Assembly (NCBI RefSeq): GCF_051020765.1
Contig: NW_027469341.1
Span: forward strand, 62,001 to 126,000
Direction of reading: 5' to 3'
DNA from: Lasioglossum baleicum
Taxonomy: Eukaryota > Arthropoda > Insecta > Hymenoptera > Halictidae
Length of the DNA stretch: 64,000 nucleotides
Shown here: one piece after another, positions 14,876 through 30,359 of the stretch
How positions within the stretch are numbered: position 1 is the first letter of the stretch
How the letters are laid out: every line of letters starts with the position of its first letter
Translations under genes and position numbers: made by a program
The notes under the pieces: model-generated
The model's database searches: none
Seen by the model: only the letters and a program-made list of their open reading frames with translations
What the model was told of the DNA's origin: nothing

Positions 14876-15806
14876 CATAACGCATAACGCATAACGCATA
14901 ACGCATAACGCATAACGCACAAAGCATAACGCATAACGCATAACGCATAACGCATAACGCATGACGCATAACGCATAACGCATAACGCATAACGCATAAC
15001 GCATAACGCATAACGCATAACGCATAACGCATAACGCATAACGCATAACGCATAACGCATAACGCATAACGCATAACGCATAACGCATAACCCATAACGC
15101 ATAACGCATAACGCATAACGCTTAACGCATAACGCCTAACGCATAACGCGTAACGCATAATGCATAACGCATAACGCTTAACGCATAGCCCATAACGCTT
15201 AACGCATAACGCATCGCGCATAACGCATAACGGATAACGCATAACGCATAACGCATAACGCATAACGCATAACGCATAACGCATAACGCATAACGCATAA
15301 CGCATAACGCATAACGCATAACGCATAACGCATAACGCATAACGCATAACGCATAACGCATAACGCATAACGCATAACGCATAACGCATAACGCATAACG
15401 CATAACGCATAACGCATAACGCATAACGCATAACGCATAACGCATAACGCATAACGCATAACGCATAACGCATAACGCATAACGCATAACGCATAACGCA
15501 TAACGCATAACGCATAACGCATAACGCATAACGCATAACGCATAACGCATAACGCATAACGCATAACGCATAACGCATAACGCATAACGCATAACGCATA
15601 ACGCATAACGCATAACGCATAACGCATAACGCATAACGCATAACGCATAACGCATAACGCATAACGCATAACGCATAACGCATAACGCTTAACGCATAAC
15701 GCATAACGCATAACGCATAACGCATAACGCATAACGCATAACGCATAACGCATAACGCATAACGCATAACGCATAACACATAACGCATAACGCATAACGC
15801 ATAACG

Positions 15807-16233
15807 CTTAACGCATAACGCCTAACGCATAACGCGTAACGCATAATGCATAACGCATAACGCTTAACGCATAGCCCATAACGCATAACGCATAACGCAT
15901 CGCGCATAACGCATAACGGATAACGCATAACGCATAACGCACAACGGATAACGCATAACGCATAACGCATAACGAATTACGCATAACGCATAACCCATAA
16001 CGCATAACGCATAACGCATAACGCATAACGCATAACGCATAACGCTTAACGCATAACGCCTAACGCATAACGCGTAACGCATAATGCATAACGTATAACG
16101 CTTAACGCATAGCCCATAACGCATAACGCATAACGCATCGCGCATAACGCATAACGGATAACGCATAACGCATAACGCATAACGGATAACGCATAACGCA
16201 TAACGCATAACGAATTACGCATAACGCATAACC
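15807..16233 (+). repeat. K1/K2 block pair
   Basis: K1 at 15,807-15,995 and K2 at 16,045-16,233, with a T box at 16,269. It is the second in a series of K1 blocks at 14,687, 15,807, 17,067 and 18,838. Confidence 0.9.
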
Positions 16234-16695
16234 CATAACGCATAACGCATAACGCATAACGCATAACGCTTAACGCATAGCTCATAACGCATAACGCATA
16301 ACGCTTAACGCATAACGCATAACGCATAACGGATAACGCATAACGCATAACGCATAACGGATAACGCATAACGCATAACGCATAACGCATAACGCATAAC
16401 GCATAACGCATAACGCATAACGCGTAACGCATAATGCATAACGCATAACGCTTAACGCATAGCCCATAACGCATAACGCATAACGCATCGCGCATAACGC
16501 ATAACGGATAACGCATAACGCATATCACATAACGCATAACGCATAACGCATAACGCATAACGCATAACGCATAACGCATAACGCATAACGCATAACGCAT
16601 AACGCATAACGCATAACGCATAACGCATAACGCATAACGCATAACGCATAACGCATAACGCATAACGCATAACGCATAACGCATAACGCATAACG

Positions 16696-16730
16696 CGTAA
16701 CGCATAACGCGTAACGCCTAACGCGTAACG
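16696..16730 (+). repeat. CGTAACG/CCTAACG cluster (W box)
   Basis: Five monomers with CGTAACG three times and CCTAACG once. Identical clusters occur at 18,110-18,144 and 18,460-18,494 and nowhere else that I noticed. W therefore marks a block private to 16.7-18.5 kb. Confidence 0.85.
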
Positions 16731-17066
16731 CATAACGCATAACGCATAACGCATAACGCATAACGCATAACGCATAACGCATAACGCATAACGCATAACG
16801 CATAACGCATAACGCATAACGCATAACGCATAACGCATAACGCATAACGCATAACGCATAACGCATAACGCATAACGCATAACGCATAACGCATAACGCA
16901 TAACGCATAACGCATAACGCATAACGCATAACGCATAACGCATAACGCATAACGCATAACGCATAACGCATAACGCATAACGCATAACGCATAACGCATA
17001 ACGCATAACGCATAACGCATAACGCATAACGCATAACACATAACGCATAACGCATAACGCATAACG

Positions 17067-17493
17067 CTTAACGCATAACGCCTAACGCATAACGCGTAAC
17101 GCATAATGCATAACGCATAACGCTTAACGCATAGCCCATAACGCATAACGCATAACGCATCGCGCATAACGCATAACGGATAACGCATAACGCATAACGC
17201 ACAACGGATAACGCATAACGCATAACGCATAACGAATTACGCATAACGCATAACCCATAACGCATAACGCATAACGCATAACGCATAACGCATAACGCAT
17301 AACGCTTAACGCATAACGCCTAACGCATAACGCGTAACGCATAATGCATAACGTATAACGCTTAACGCATAGCCCATAACGCATAACGCATAACGCATCG
17401 CGCATAACGCATAACGGATAACGCATAACGCATAACGCATAACGGATAACGCATAACGCATAACGCATAACGAATTACGCATAACGCATAACC
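17067..17493 (+). repeat. K1/K2 block pair
   Basis: K1 at 17,067-17,255 and K2 at 17,305-17,493. Two T boxes follow (17,536 and 17,802), a local doubling of the T-box block. Confidence 0.9.
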
Positions 17494-18837
17494 CATAACG
17501 CATAACGCATAACGCATAACGCATAACGCATAACGCTTAACGCATAGCTCATAACGCATAACGCATAACGCTTAACGCATAACGCATAACGCATAACGGA
17601 TAACGCATAACGCATAACGCATAACGGATAACGCATAACGCATAACGCATAACGCATAACGCATAACGCATAACGCATAACGCATAACGCGTAACGCATA
17701 ATGCATAACGCATAACGCTTAACGCATAGCCCATAACGCATAACGCATAACGCATCGCGCATAACGCATAACGGATAACGCATAACGCATAACGCATAAC
17801 GCTTAACGCATAGCTCATAACGCATAACGCATAACGCTTAACGCATAACGCATAACGCATAACGGATAACGCATAACGCATAACGCATAACGGATAACGC
17901 ATAACGCATAACGCATAACGCATAACGCATAACGCATAACGCATAACGCATAACGCGTAACGCATAATGCATAACGCATAACGCTTAACGCATAACGCAT
18001 AACGCATAACGCATAACGCATAACGCATAACGCATAACGCATAACGCATAACGCATAACGCATAACGCATAACGCATAACGCATAACGCATAACGCATAA
18101 CGCATAACGCGTAACGCATAACGCGTAACGCCTAACGCGTAACGCATAACGCATAACGCATAACGCATAACGCATAACGCATAACGCATAACGCGTAACG
18201 CATAATGCATAACGCATAACGCTTAACGCATAGCCCATAACGCATAACGCATAACGCATCGCGCATAACGCATAACGGATAACGCATAACGCATATCACA
18301 TAACGCATAACGCATAACGCATAACGCATAACGCATAACGCATAACGCATAACGCATAACGCATAACGCATAACGCATAACGCATAACGCATAACGCATA
18401 ACGCATAACGCATAACGCATAACGCATAACGCATAACGCATAACGCATAACGCATAACGCGTAACGCATAACGCGTAACGCCTAACGCGTAACGCATAAC
18501 GCATAACGCATAACGCATAACGCATAACGCATAACGCATAACGCATAACGCATAACGCATAACGCATAACGCATAACGCATAACGCATAACGCATAACGC
18601 ATAACGCATAACGCATAACGCATAACGCATAACGCATAACGCATAACGCATAACGCATAACGCATAACGCATAACGCATAACGCATAACGCATAACGCAT
18701 AACGCATAACGCATAACGCATAACGCATAACGCATAACGCATAACGCATAACGCATAACGCATAACGCATAACGCATAACGCATAACGCATAACGCATAA
18801 CGCATAACACATAACGCATAACGCATAACGCATAACG

Positions 18838-19264
18838 CTTAACGCATAACGCCTAACGCATAACGCGTAACGCATAATGCATAACGCATAACGCTTAACG
18901 CATAGCCCATAACGCATAACGCATAACGCATCGCGCATAACGCATAACGGATAACGCATAACGCATAACGCACAACGGATAACGCATAACGCATAACGCA
19001 TAACGAATTACGCATAACGCATAACCCATAACGCATAACGCATAACGCATAACGCATAACGCATAACGCATAACGCTTAACGCATAACGCCTAACGCATA
19101 ACGCGTAACGCATAATGCATAACGTATAACGCTTAACGCATAGCCCATAACGCATAACGCATAACGCATCGCGCATAACGCATAACGGATAACGCATAAC
19201 GCATAACGCATAACGGATAACGCATAACGCATAACGCATAACGAATTACGCATAACGCATAACC
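18838..19264 (+). repeat. K1/K2 block pair
   Basis: K1 at 18,838-19,026 and K2 at 19,076-19,264, 1,771 bp (253 heptamers) after the pair at 17,067. A T box follows at 19,307, then an approximately 800-bp nearly plain run to about 20.15 kb. Confidence 0.9.
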
Positions 19265-20888
19265 CATAACGCATAACGCATAACGCATAACGCATAACGC
19301 ATAACGCTTAACGCATAGCTCATAACGCATAACGCATAACGCTTAACGCATAACGCATAACGCATAACGGATAACGCATAACGCATAACGCATAACGGAT
19401 AACGCATAACGCATAACGCATAACGCATAACGCATAACGCATAACGCATAACGCATAACGCGTAACGCATAATGCATAACGCATAACGCTTAACGCATAG
19501 CCCATAACGCATAACGCATAACGCATCGCGCATAACGCATAACGGATAACGCATAACGCATAACACATAACGCATAACGCATAACGCATAACGCATAACG
19601 CATAACGCATAACGCATAACGCATAACGCATAACGCATAACGCATAACGCATAACGCATAACGCATAACGCATAACGCATAACGCATAACGCATAACGCA
19701 TAACGCATAACGCATAACGCATAACGCATAACGCATAACGCATAACGCATAACGCATAACGCGTAACGCATAACGCATAACGCATAACGCATAACGCATA
19801 ACGCATAACGCATAACGCATAACGCATAACGCATAACGCATAACGCATAACGCATAACGCATAACGCATAACGCATAACGCATAACGCATAACGCATAAC
19901 GCATAACGCATAACGCATAACGCATAACGCATAACGCATAACGCATAACGCATAACGCATAACGCATAACGCATAACGCATAACGCATAACGCATAACGC
20001 ATAACGCATAACGCATAACGCATAACGCATAACGCATAACGCATAACGCATAACGCATAACGCATAACGCATAACGCATACCGCATAACGCATAACGCAT
20101 AACGCATAACGCATAACGCATAACGCATAACGCATAACGCATAACGCATAACGCACAAAGCATAACGCATAACGCATAACGCATAACGCATAACGCATGA
20201 CGCATAACGCATAACGCATAACGCATAACGCATAACGCATAACGCATAACGCATAACGCATAACGCATAACGCATAACGCATAACGCATAACGCATAACG
20301 CATAACGCATAACACATAACGCATAACGCATAACGCATAACGCTTAACGCATAACGCCTAACGCATAACGCGTAACGCATAATGCATAACGCATAACGCT
20401 TAACGCATAGCCCATAACGCTTAACGCATAACGCATCGCGCATAACGCATAACGGATAACGCATAACGCATAACGCATAACGCATAACGCATAACGCATA
20501 ACGCATAACGCATAACGCATAACGCATAACGCATAACGCATAACGCATAACGCATAACGCATAACGCATAACGCATAACGCATAACGCATAACGCATAAC
20601 GCATAACGCATAACGCATAACGCATAACGCATAACGCATAACGCATAACGCATAACGCTTAACGCATAACGCATTACGCATAACGCATAACGCATAACGC
20701 ATAACGGATAACGCATAACGCATAACGCATAACGCATAACGCATAACGCATTACGCATAACGCATAACGCATAACGCATAACGCATAACGCATAACGCAT
20801 AACGCATAACGCATAACGCATAACGCATAACGCATAACGCATAACGCATAACGCATAACGCATAACGCATAACGCATAACGCATAACG

Positions 20889-21350
20889 CTTAACGCATAA
20901 CGCCTAACGCATAACGCGTAACGCATAATGCATAACGCATAACGCTTAACGCATAGCCCATAACGCATAACGCATAACGCATCGCGCATAACGCATAACG
21001 GATAACGCATAACGCATAACGCATAACGGATAACGCATAACGCATAACGCATAACGCATAACGAATTACGCATAACGCATAACCCATAACGCATAACGCA
21101 TAACGCATAACGCATAACGCATAACGCATAACACATAACGCGTAACGCATAACGCATAACGCTTAACGCATAACGCCTAACGCATAACGCGTAACGCATA
21201 ATGCATAACGTATAACGCTTAACGCATAGCCCATAACGCATAACGCATAACGCATCGCGCATAACGCATAACGGATAACGCATAACGCATAACGCATAAC
21301 GGATAAAGCATAACGCATAACGCAAAACGAATTACGCATAACGCATAACC
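20889..21350 (+). repeat. Diverged K1/K2 block pair
   Basis: The K1-type block (20,889-21,084) lacks CACAACG and has one extra plain unit before AATTACG, making 28 heptamers. The K2-type block (21,162-21,350) carries CATAAAG and CAAAACG near its AATTACG. A related K2 without a K1 partner is at 22,597-22,785. These are the first K blocks in the window whose internal order differs. Confidence 0.85.
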
Positions 21351-23219
21351 CATAACGCATAACGCATAACGCATAACGCATAACGCATAACGCATAACGC
21401 ATAACGCATAACGCATAACGCATAACGCATAACGCATAACGCATAACGCATAACGCATAACGCATAACGCATAACGCATAACGCATAACGCTTAACGCAT
21501 AACGCATAACGCATAACGCATAACGCATAACGCATAACGCATAACGCATAACGCATAACGCATAACGCATAACGCATAACGCATAACGCATAACGCATAA
21601 CGCATAACGCATAACGCATAACGCTTAACGCATAACGCATTACGCATAACGCATAACGCATAACGCTTAACGCATAGCTCATAACGCATAACGCATAACG
21701 CTTAACGCATAACGCATAACGCATAACGCATAACGCATAACGCATAACGCATAACGCATAACGCATAACGCATAACGCATAACGCATAACGCATAACGCA
21801 TAACGCATAACGCATAACGCATAACGCATAACGCATAACGCATAACGCATAACGCATAACGCATAACGCATAACGCATAACGCATAACGCATAACGCATA
21901 ACGCATAACGCATAACGCATAACGCATAACGCATAACGCATAACGCGTAACGCATAATGCATAACGCATAACGCTTAACGCATAGCCCATAACGCATAAC
22001 GCATAACGCATAACGGATAACGCATAACGCATAACGCATAACGCATAACGCATAACGCATAACGCATAACGCATAACGCATAACGCATAACGCATAACGC
22101 ATAACGCATAACGCATAACGCATAACGCATAACGCATAACGCATAACGCATAACGCATAACGCATAACGCATAACGCATAACGCATAACGCATAACGCAT
22201 AACGCATAACGCATAACGCATAACGCATAACGCATAACGCATAACGCATAACGCATAACGCATAACGCATAACGCATAACGCATAACGCATAACGCATAA
22301 CGCATAACGCATAACGCATAACGCATAACGCATAACGCATAACGCATAACGCATAACGCATAACGCATAACGCATAACGCATAACGCATAACGCATAACG
22401 CATAACGCATAACTCATAACGCATAACGCATAACGCATAACGCATAACGCATGACGCATAACGCATAACGCATAACGCATAACGCATAACGCATAACGAA
22501 TTACGCATAACGCATAACCCATAACGCATAACGCATAACGCATAACGCATAACGCATAACGCATAACACATAACGCGTAACGCATAACGCATAACGCTTA
22601 ACGCATAACGCCTAACGCATAACGCGTAACGCATAATGCATAACGTATAACGCTTAACGCATAGCCCATAACGCATAACGCATAACGCATCGCGCATAAC
22701 GCATAACGGATAACGCATAACGCATAACGCATAACGGATAACGCATAACGCATAACGCAAAACGAATTACGCATAACGCATAACCCATAACGCATAACGC
22801 ATAACGCATAACGCATAACGCATAACGCATAACGCATAACGCATAACGCATAACGCATAACGCATAACGCATAACGCATAACGCATAACGCATAACGCAT
22901 AACGCATAACGCATAACGCTTAACGCATAACGCATAACGCATAACGCATAACGCATAACGCATAACGCATAACGCATAACGCATAACGCATAACGCATAA
23001 CGCATAACGCATAACGCATAACGCATAACGCATAACGCATAACGCATAACGCATAACGCTTAACGCATAACGCATAACGCATAACGCATAACGCATAACG
23101 CATAACGCATAACGCATAACGCATAACGCATAACGCATAACGCATAACGCATAACGCATAACGCATAACGCATTACGCATAACGCATAACGCATAACGCA
23201 TAACGCATAACGCATAACG

Positions 23220-23345
23220 CTTAACGCATAGCTCATAACGCATAACGCATAACGCTTAACGCATAACGCATAACGGATAACGCATAACGGATAACGCATA
23301 ACGCATAACACATAACGCATAACGCATAACGCATATCGCATATCG
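23220..23345 (+). repeat. X block (18 heptamers), reference copy
   Basis: It begins with CTTAACG then CATAGCT and has a second CTTAACG, two GATAACG, one CATAACA and a terminal doublet of CATATCG. Copies of identical length lie at 25,089-25,214 and 26,279-26,404. A shorter one is at 42,861-42,979, an indel-bearing one at 44,813-44,931, and one with a single CATATCG begins at 50,242. A partial copy ends at 25,830. Confidence 0.87.
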
Positions 23346-23562
23346 CATAACGCATAACGCATAACGCATAACGCATAACGCATAACGCATAACGCATAAC
23401 GCATAACGCATAACGCATAACGCATAACGCATAACGCATAACGCATAACGCATAACGCATAACGCATAACGCATAACGCATAACGCATAACGCATAACGC
23501 ATAACGCATAACGCATGACGCATAACGCATAACACATAACGCATAACGCATAACGCATAACG

Positions 23563-24031
23563 CCTAACGCATAACGCGTAACGCATAATGCATAACGCAT
23601 AACGCTTAACGCATAGCCCATAACGCATAACGCATAACGCATCGCGCATAACGCATAACGGATAACGCATAACGCATAACGCATAACGGATAACGCATAA
23701 CGCATAACGCATAACGCATAACGCATAACGAATTACGCATAACGCATAACCCATAACGCATAACGCATAACGCATAACGCATAACGCATAACGCATAACG
23801 CATAACACATAACGCGTAACGCATAACGCATAACGCTTAACGCATAACGCCTAACGCATAACGCGTAACGCATAATGCATAACGTATAACGCTTAACGCA
23901 TAGCCCATAACGCATAACGCATAACGCATCGCGCATAACGCATAACGGATAACGCATAACGCATAACGCATAACGGATAACGCATAACGCATAACGCATA
24001 ACGCAAAACGAATTACGCATAACGCATAACC
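23563..24031 (+). repeat. Diverged K1/K2 block pair
   Basis: The K1-type block starts directly at CCTAACG (23,563-23,751), and K2 is 28 heptamers (23,836-24,031) with a CAAAACG unit before AATTACG. A CAAGAAG box follows at 24,123. Confidence 0.85.
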
Positions 24032-25088
24032 CATAACGCATAACGCATAACGCATAACGCATAACGCATAACGCATAACGCATAACGCATAACGCATAAC
24101 GCATAACGCATAACGCATAACGGATAACGCAAGAAGCATAACGCATAACGCATAAAGCATAACGCATAACGCATAACGCATAACGCATAACGCATAACGC
24201 ATAACGCATAACGCATAACGCATAACGCATAACGCATAACGCATAACGCATAACGCATAACGCATAACGCATAACGCATAACGCATAACGCATAACGCAT
24301 AACGCATAACGCATAACGCATAACGCATAACGCATAACGCTTAACGCATAACGCATAACGCATAACGCATAACGCATAACGCATAACGCATAACGCATAA
24401 CGCATAACGCATAACGCATAACGCATAACGCATAACGCATAACGCATAACGCATAACGCTTAACGCATAACGCATTACGCATAACGCATAACGCATAACG
24501 CTTAACGCATAGCTCATAACGCATAACGCATAACGCTTAACGCATAACGCATAACGCATAACGCATAACGCATAACGCATAACGCATAACGCATAACGCA
24601 TAACGCATAACGCATAACGCATAACGCATAACGCATAACGCATAACGCATAACGCATAACGCATAACGCATAACGCATAACGCATAACGCATAACGCATA
24701 ACGCATAACGCATAACGCATAACGCATAACGCATAACGCATAACGCATAACGCATAACGCATAACGCATAACGCATAACGCATAACGCGTAACGCATAAT
24801 GCATAACGCATAACGCTTAACGCATAGCCCATAACGCATAACGCATAACGCATCGCGCATAACGCATAACGGATAACGCATAACGCATAACGCATAACGC
24901 ATAACGCATAACGCATAACGCATAACGCATAACGCATAACGCATGACGCATAACGCATAACGCATAACGCATAACGCATAACGCATAACGCATAACGCAT
25001 AACGCATAACGCATAACGCATAACGCATAACGCATAACGCATTACGCATAACGCATAACGCATAACGCATAACGCATAACGCATAACG

Positions 25089-25214
25089 CTTAACGCATAG
25101 CTCATAACGCATAACGCATAACGCTTAACGCATAACGCATAACGGATAACGCATAACGGATAACGCATAACGCATAACACATAACGCATAACGCATAACG
25201 CATATCGCATATCG
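25089..25214 (+). repeat. X block copy
   Basis: It lies 1,869 bp (267 heptamers) after the X block at 23,220 and matches it monomer for monomer in my reading. Confidence 0.85.
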
Positions 25215-26278
25215 CATAACGCATAACGCATAACGCATAACGCATAACGCATAACGCATAACGCATAACGCATAACGCATAACGCATAACGCATAACGCA
25301 TAACGCATAACGCATAACGCATAACGCATAACGCATAACGCATAACGCATAACGCATAACGCATAACGCATAACGCATAACGCATAACGCATAACGCATG
25401 ACGCATAACGCATAACACATAACGCATAACGCATAACGCATAACGCATAACGCATAACGCATAACGCATAACGCATAACGCATAACGCATAACGCATAAC
25501 GCATAACGCATAACGCATAACGCATAACGCATAACGCATAACGCATAACGCATAACGCATAACGCATAACGCATAACGCATAACGCATAACGCATAACGC
25601 ATAACGCATAACGCATAACGCATAACGCATAACGCATAACGCATAACGCATAACGCATAACGCATAACGCTTAACGCATAACGCATTACGCATAACGCAT
25701 AACGCATAACGCATAACGCATAACGCATAACGCATAACGCATAACGCATAACGCATAACGCATAACGCATAACGGATAACGCATAACGCATAACACATAA
25801 CGCATAACGCATAACGCATATCGCATATCGCATAACGCATAACGCATAACGCATAACGCATAACGCATAACGCATAACGCATAACGCATAACGCATAACG
25901 CATAACGCATAACGCATAACGCATAACGCATAACGCATAACGCATAACGCATAACGCATAACGCATAACGCATAACGCATAACGCATAACGCATAACGCA
26001 TAACGCATAACGCATAACGCATAACGCATAACGCATAACGCATAACGCATAACGCATAACGCATAACGCATAACGCATAACGCATAACGCATAACGCATA
26101 ACGCATAACGCATAACGCATAACGCATAACGCATAACCCATAACGCATAACGCATAACGCATAACGCATAACGCATAACGCATAACGCATAACGCATTAC
26201 GCATAACGCATAACGCATAACGCATAACGCATTACGCATAACGCATAACGCATAACGCATAACGCATAACGCATAACG

Positions 26279-26404
26279 CTTAACGCATAGCTCATAACGC
26301 ATAACGCATAACGCTTAACGCATAACGCATAACGGATAACGCATAACGGATAACGCATAACGCATAACACATAACGCATAACGCATAACGCATATCGCAT
26401 ATCG
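26279..26404 (+). repeat. X block copy
   Basis: It lies 1,190 bp (170 heptamers) after the copy at 25,089. From 26.6 to 27.8 kb the array is nearly plain, with occasional CATTACG, CATAGCT, CATACCG and CATGACG. Confidence 0.85.
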
Positions 26405-27783
26405 CATAACGCATAACGCATAACGCATAACGCATAACGCATAACGCATAACGCATAACGCATAACGCATAACGCATAACGCATAACGCATAACGCATAA
26501 CGCATAACGCATAACGCATAACGCATAACGCATAACGCATAACGCTTAACGCATAACGCATTACGCATAACGCATAACGCATAACGCTTAACGCATAGCT
26601 CATAACGCATAACGCATAACGCTTAACGCATAACGCATAACGCATAACGCATAACGCATAACGCATAACGCATAACGCATAACGCATAACGCATAACGCA
26701 TAACGCATAACGCATAACGCATAACGCATAACGCATAACGCATAACGCATAACGCATAACGCATAACGCATAACGCATAACGCATAACGCATAACGCATA
26801 ACGCATAACGCATAACGCATAACGCATAACGCATAACGCATAACGCATAACGCATAACGCATAACGCATAACGCATAACGCATAACGCATAACGCATAAC
26901 GCATAACGCATAACGCATAACGCATAACGCATAACGCATAACGCATAACGCATAACGCTTAACGCATAACGCATTACGCATAACGCATAACGCATAACGC
27001 TTAACGCATAGCTCATAACGCATAACGCATAACGCTTAACGCATAACGCATAACGCATAACGCATAACGCATAACGCATAACGCATAACGCATACCGCAT
27101 AACGCATAACGCATAACGCATAACGCATAACGCATAACGCATAACGCATAACGCATAACGCATAACGCATAACGCATAACGCATAACGCATAACGCATAA
27201 CGCATAACGCATAACGCATAACGCATAACGCATAACGCATAACGCATAACGCGTAACGCATAATGCATAACGCATAACGCTTAACGCATAGCCCATAACG
27301 CATAACGCATAACGCATCGCGCATAACGCATAACGCATAACGCATAACGCATAACGCATAACGCATAACGCATAACGCATAACGCATAACGCATAACGCA
27401 TAACGCATAACGCATAACGCATAACGCATAACGCATAACGCATAACGCATAACGCATAACGCATAACGCATAACGCATAACGCATAACGCATAACGCATA
27501 ACGCATAACGCATAACGCATAACGCATAACGCATGACGCATAACGCATAACGCATAACGCATAACGCATAACGCATAACGCATAACGCATAACGCATAAC
27601 GCATAACGCATAACGCATAACGCATAACGCATAACGCATAACGCATAACGCATAACGCATAACGCATAACGCATAACGCATAACGCATAACGCATAACGC
27701 ATAACGCATAACGCATAACGCATAACGCATAACGCATAACGCATAACGCATAACGCATAACGCATAACGCATAACGCATAACG

Positions 27784-30086
27784 TATAACGCATAACGCAT
27801 AACGCATAACGCATAACGCATAACGCATAACGCATAACGCATAACACATAACGCATAACGCATAACGCATAACGCATAACGCTTAACGCATAACGCCTAA
27901 CGCATAACGCGTAACGCATAATGCATAACGCATAACGCTTAACGCATAGCCCATAACGCATAACGCATAACGCATCGCGCATAACGCATAACGGATAACG
28001 CATAACGCATAACGCACAACGGATAACGCATAACGCATAACGCATAACGAATTACGCATAACGCATAACCCATAACGCATAACGCATAACGCATAACGCA
28101 TAACGCATAACGCATAACGCATAACGCATAACGCATAACGCATAACGCATAACGCTTAACGCATAACGCCTAACGCATAACGCGTAACGCATAATGCATA
28201 ACGTATAACGCTTAACGCATAGCCCATAACGCATAACGCATAACGCATCGCGCATAACGCATAACGGATAACGCATAACGCATAACGCATAACGGATAAC
28301 GCATAACGCATAACGCATAACGAATTACGCATAACGCATAACCCATAACGCATAACGCATAACGCATAACGCATAACGCATAACGCATAACGCATAACGC
28401 ATAACGCATAACGCATAACGCATAACGCATAACGGATAACGCAAGAAGCATAACGCATAACGCATAAAGCATAACGCATTACGCATAACGCATAACGCAT
28501 AACGCATAACGCATAACGCATAACGCATAACGCATAACGCATAACGCTTAACGCATAACGCTTAACGCATAACGCATTACGCATAACGCATAACGCATAA
28601 CGCATAACGCTTAACGCATAGCTCATAACGCATAACGCATAACGCTTAACGCATAACGCATAACGCATAACGGATAACGCATAACGCATAACGCATAACG
28701 GATAACGCATAACGCATAACGCATAACGCATAACGCATAACGCATAACGCATAACGCATAACGCGTAACGCATAATGCATAACGCATAACGCTTAACGCA
28801 TAGCCCATAACGCATAACGCATAACGCATCGCGCATAACGCATAACGGATAACGCATAACGCATAACGCATAACGCATAACGCATAACGCATAACGCATA
28901 ACGCATAACGCATAACGCATAACGCATAACGCATAACGCATAACGCATAACGCATAACGCATAACGCATAACGCATAACGCATAACGCATAACGCATAAC
29001 GCATAACGCATAACGCATAACGCATAACGCATAACGCATAACGCATAACGCATAACGCATAACGCATAACGCATAACGCATAACGCATAACGCATAACGC
29101 ATAACGCATAACGCATAACGCATAACGCATAACGCATAACGCATAACGCATAACGCATAACGCATAACGCATAACGCATAACGCATAACGCATAACGCAT
29201 AACGCATAACGCATAACGCATAAGGCATAACGCATAACGCATAACGCATAACGCATAACGCATAACGCATAACGCATAACGCATAACGCATAACGCATAA
29301 CGCATAACGCATACCGCATAACGCATAACGCATAACGCATAACGCATAACGCATAACGCATAACGCATAACGCATAACGCATAACGCATAACGCATAACG
29401 CATAACGCATAACGCATAACGCATAACGCGTAACGCATAACGCATAACGCATAACGCTTAACGCATAGCCCATAACGCATAACGCATAACGCATCGCGCA
29501 TAACGCATAACGGATAACGCATAACGCATAACGCATAACGCATAACGCATAACGCATAACGCATAACGCATAACGCATAACGCATAACGCATAACGCATA
29601 ACGCATAACGCATAACGCATAACGCATAACGCATAACGCATAACGCATAACGCATAACGCATAACGCATAACGCATAACGCATAACGCATAACGCATAAC
29701 GCATAACGCATAACGCATAACGCATAACGCATAACGCATAACGCATAACGCATAACGCATAACGCATAACGCATAACGCATAACGCATAACGCATAACGC
29801 ATAACGCATAACGCATAACGCATAACGCATAACGCATAACGCATAACGCATAACGCATAACGCATAACGCTTAACGCATAACGCATAACGCATAACGCAT
29901 AACGCATAACGCATAACGCATAACGCATAACGCATAACGCATAACGCATAACGCATAACGCATAACGCATAACGCATAACGCATAACGCATAACGCATAA
30001 CGCATAACGCATACCGCATAACGCATAACGCATAACGCATAACGCATAACGCATAACGCATAACGCATAACGCATAACGCCTAACG
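27784..30086 (+). repeat. Tandem higher-order unit B, copy 1 (about 2.57 kb period)
   Basis: Landmarks are TATAACG 27,784, K1 27,882, K2 28,155, a CAAGAAG box 28,435, a T box 28,610, CATAAGG 29,219, CATACCG 29,310, CGTAACG 29,429, CTTAACG 29,457 and 29,870, and CCTAACG 30,080. All recur in order in copy 2 at offsets from 2,520 to 2,576 bp, all multiples of 7. Confidence 0.9.
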
Positions 30087-30359
30087 CATAACGCATAACG
30101 CATAACGCATAACGCATAACGCATAACGCATAACGCATAACGCATAACGCATAACGCATAACGCATAACGCATAACGCATAACGCATAACGCATAACGCA
30201 TAACGCATAACGCATAACGCATAACGCATAACGCATAACGCATAACGCATAACGCATAACGCATAACGCATAACGCATAACGCATAACGCATAACGCATA
30301 ACGCATAACGCATAACGCATAACGCATAACGCATAACGCATAACGCATAACGCATAACG

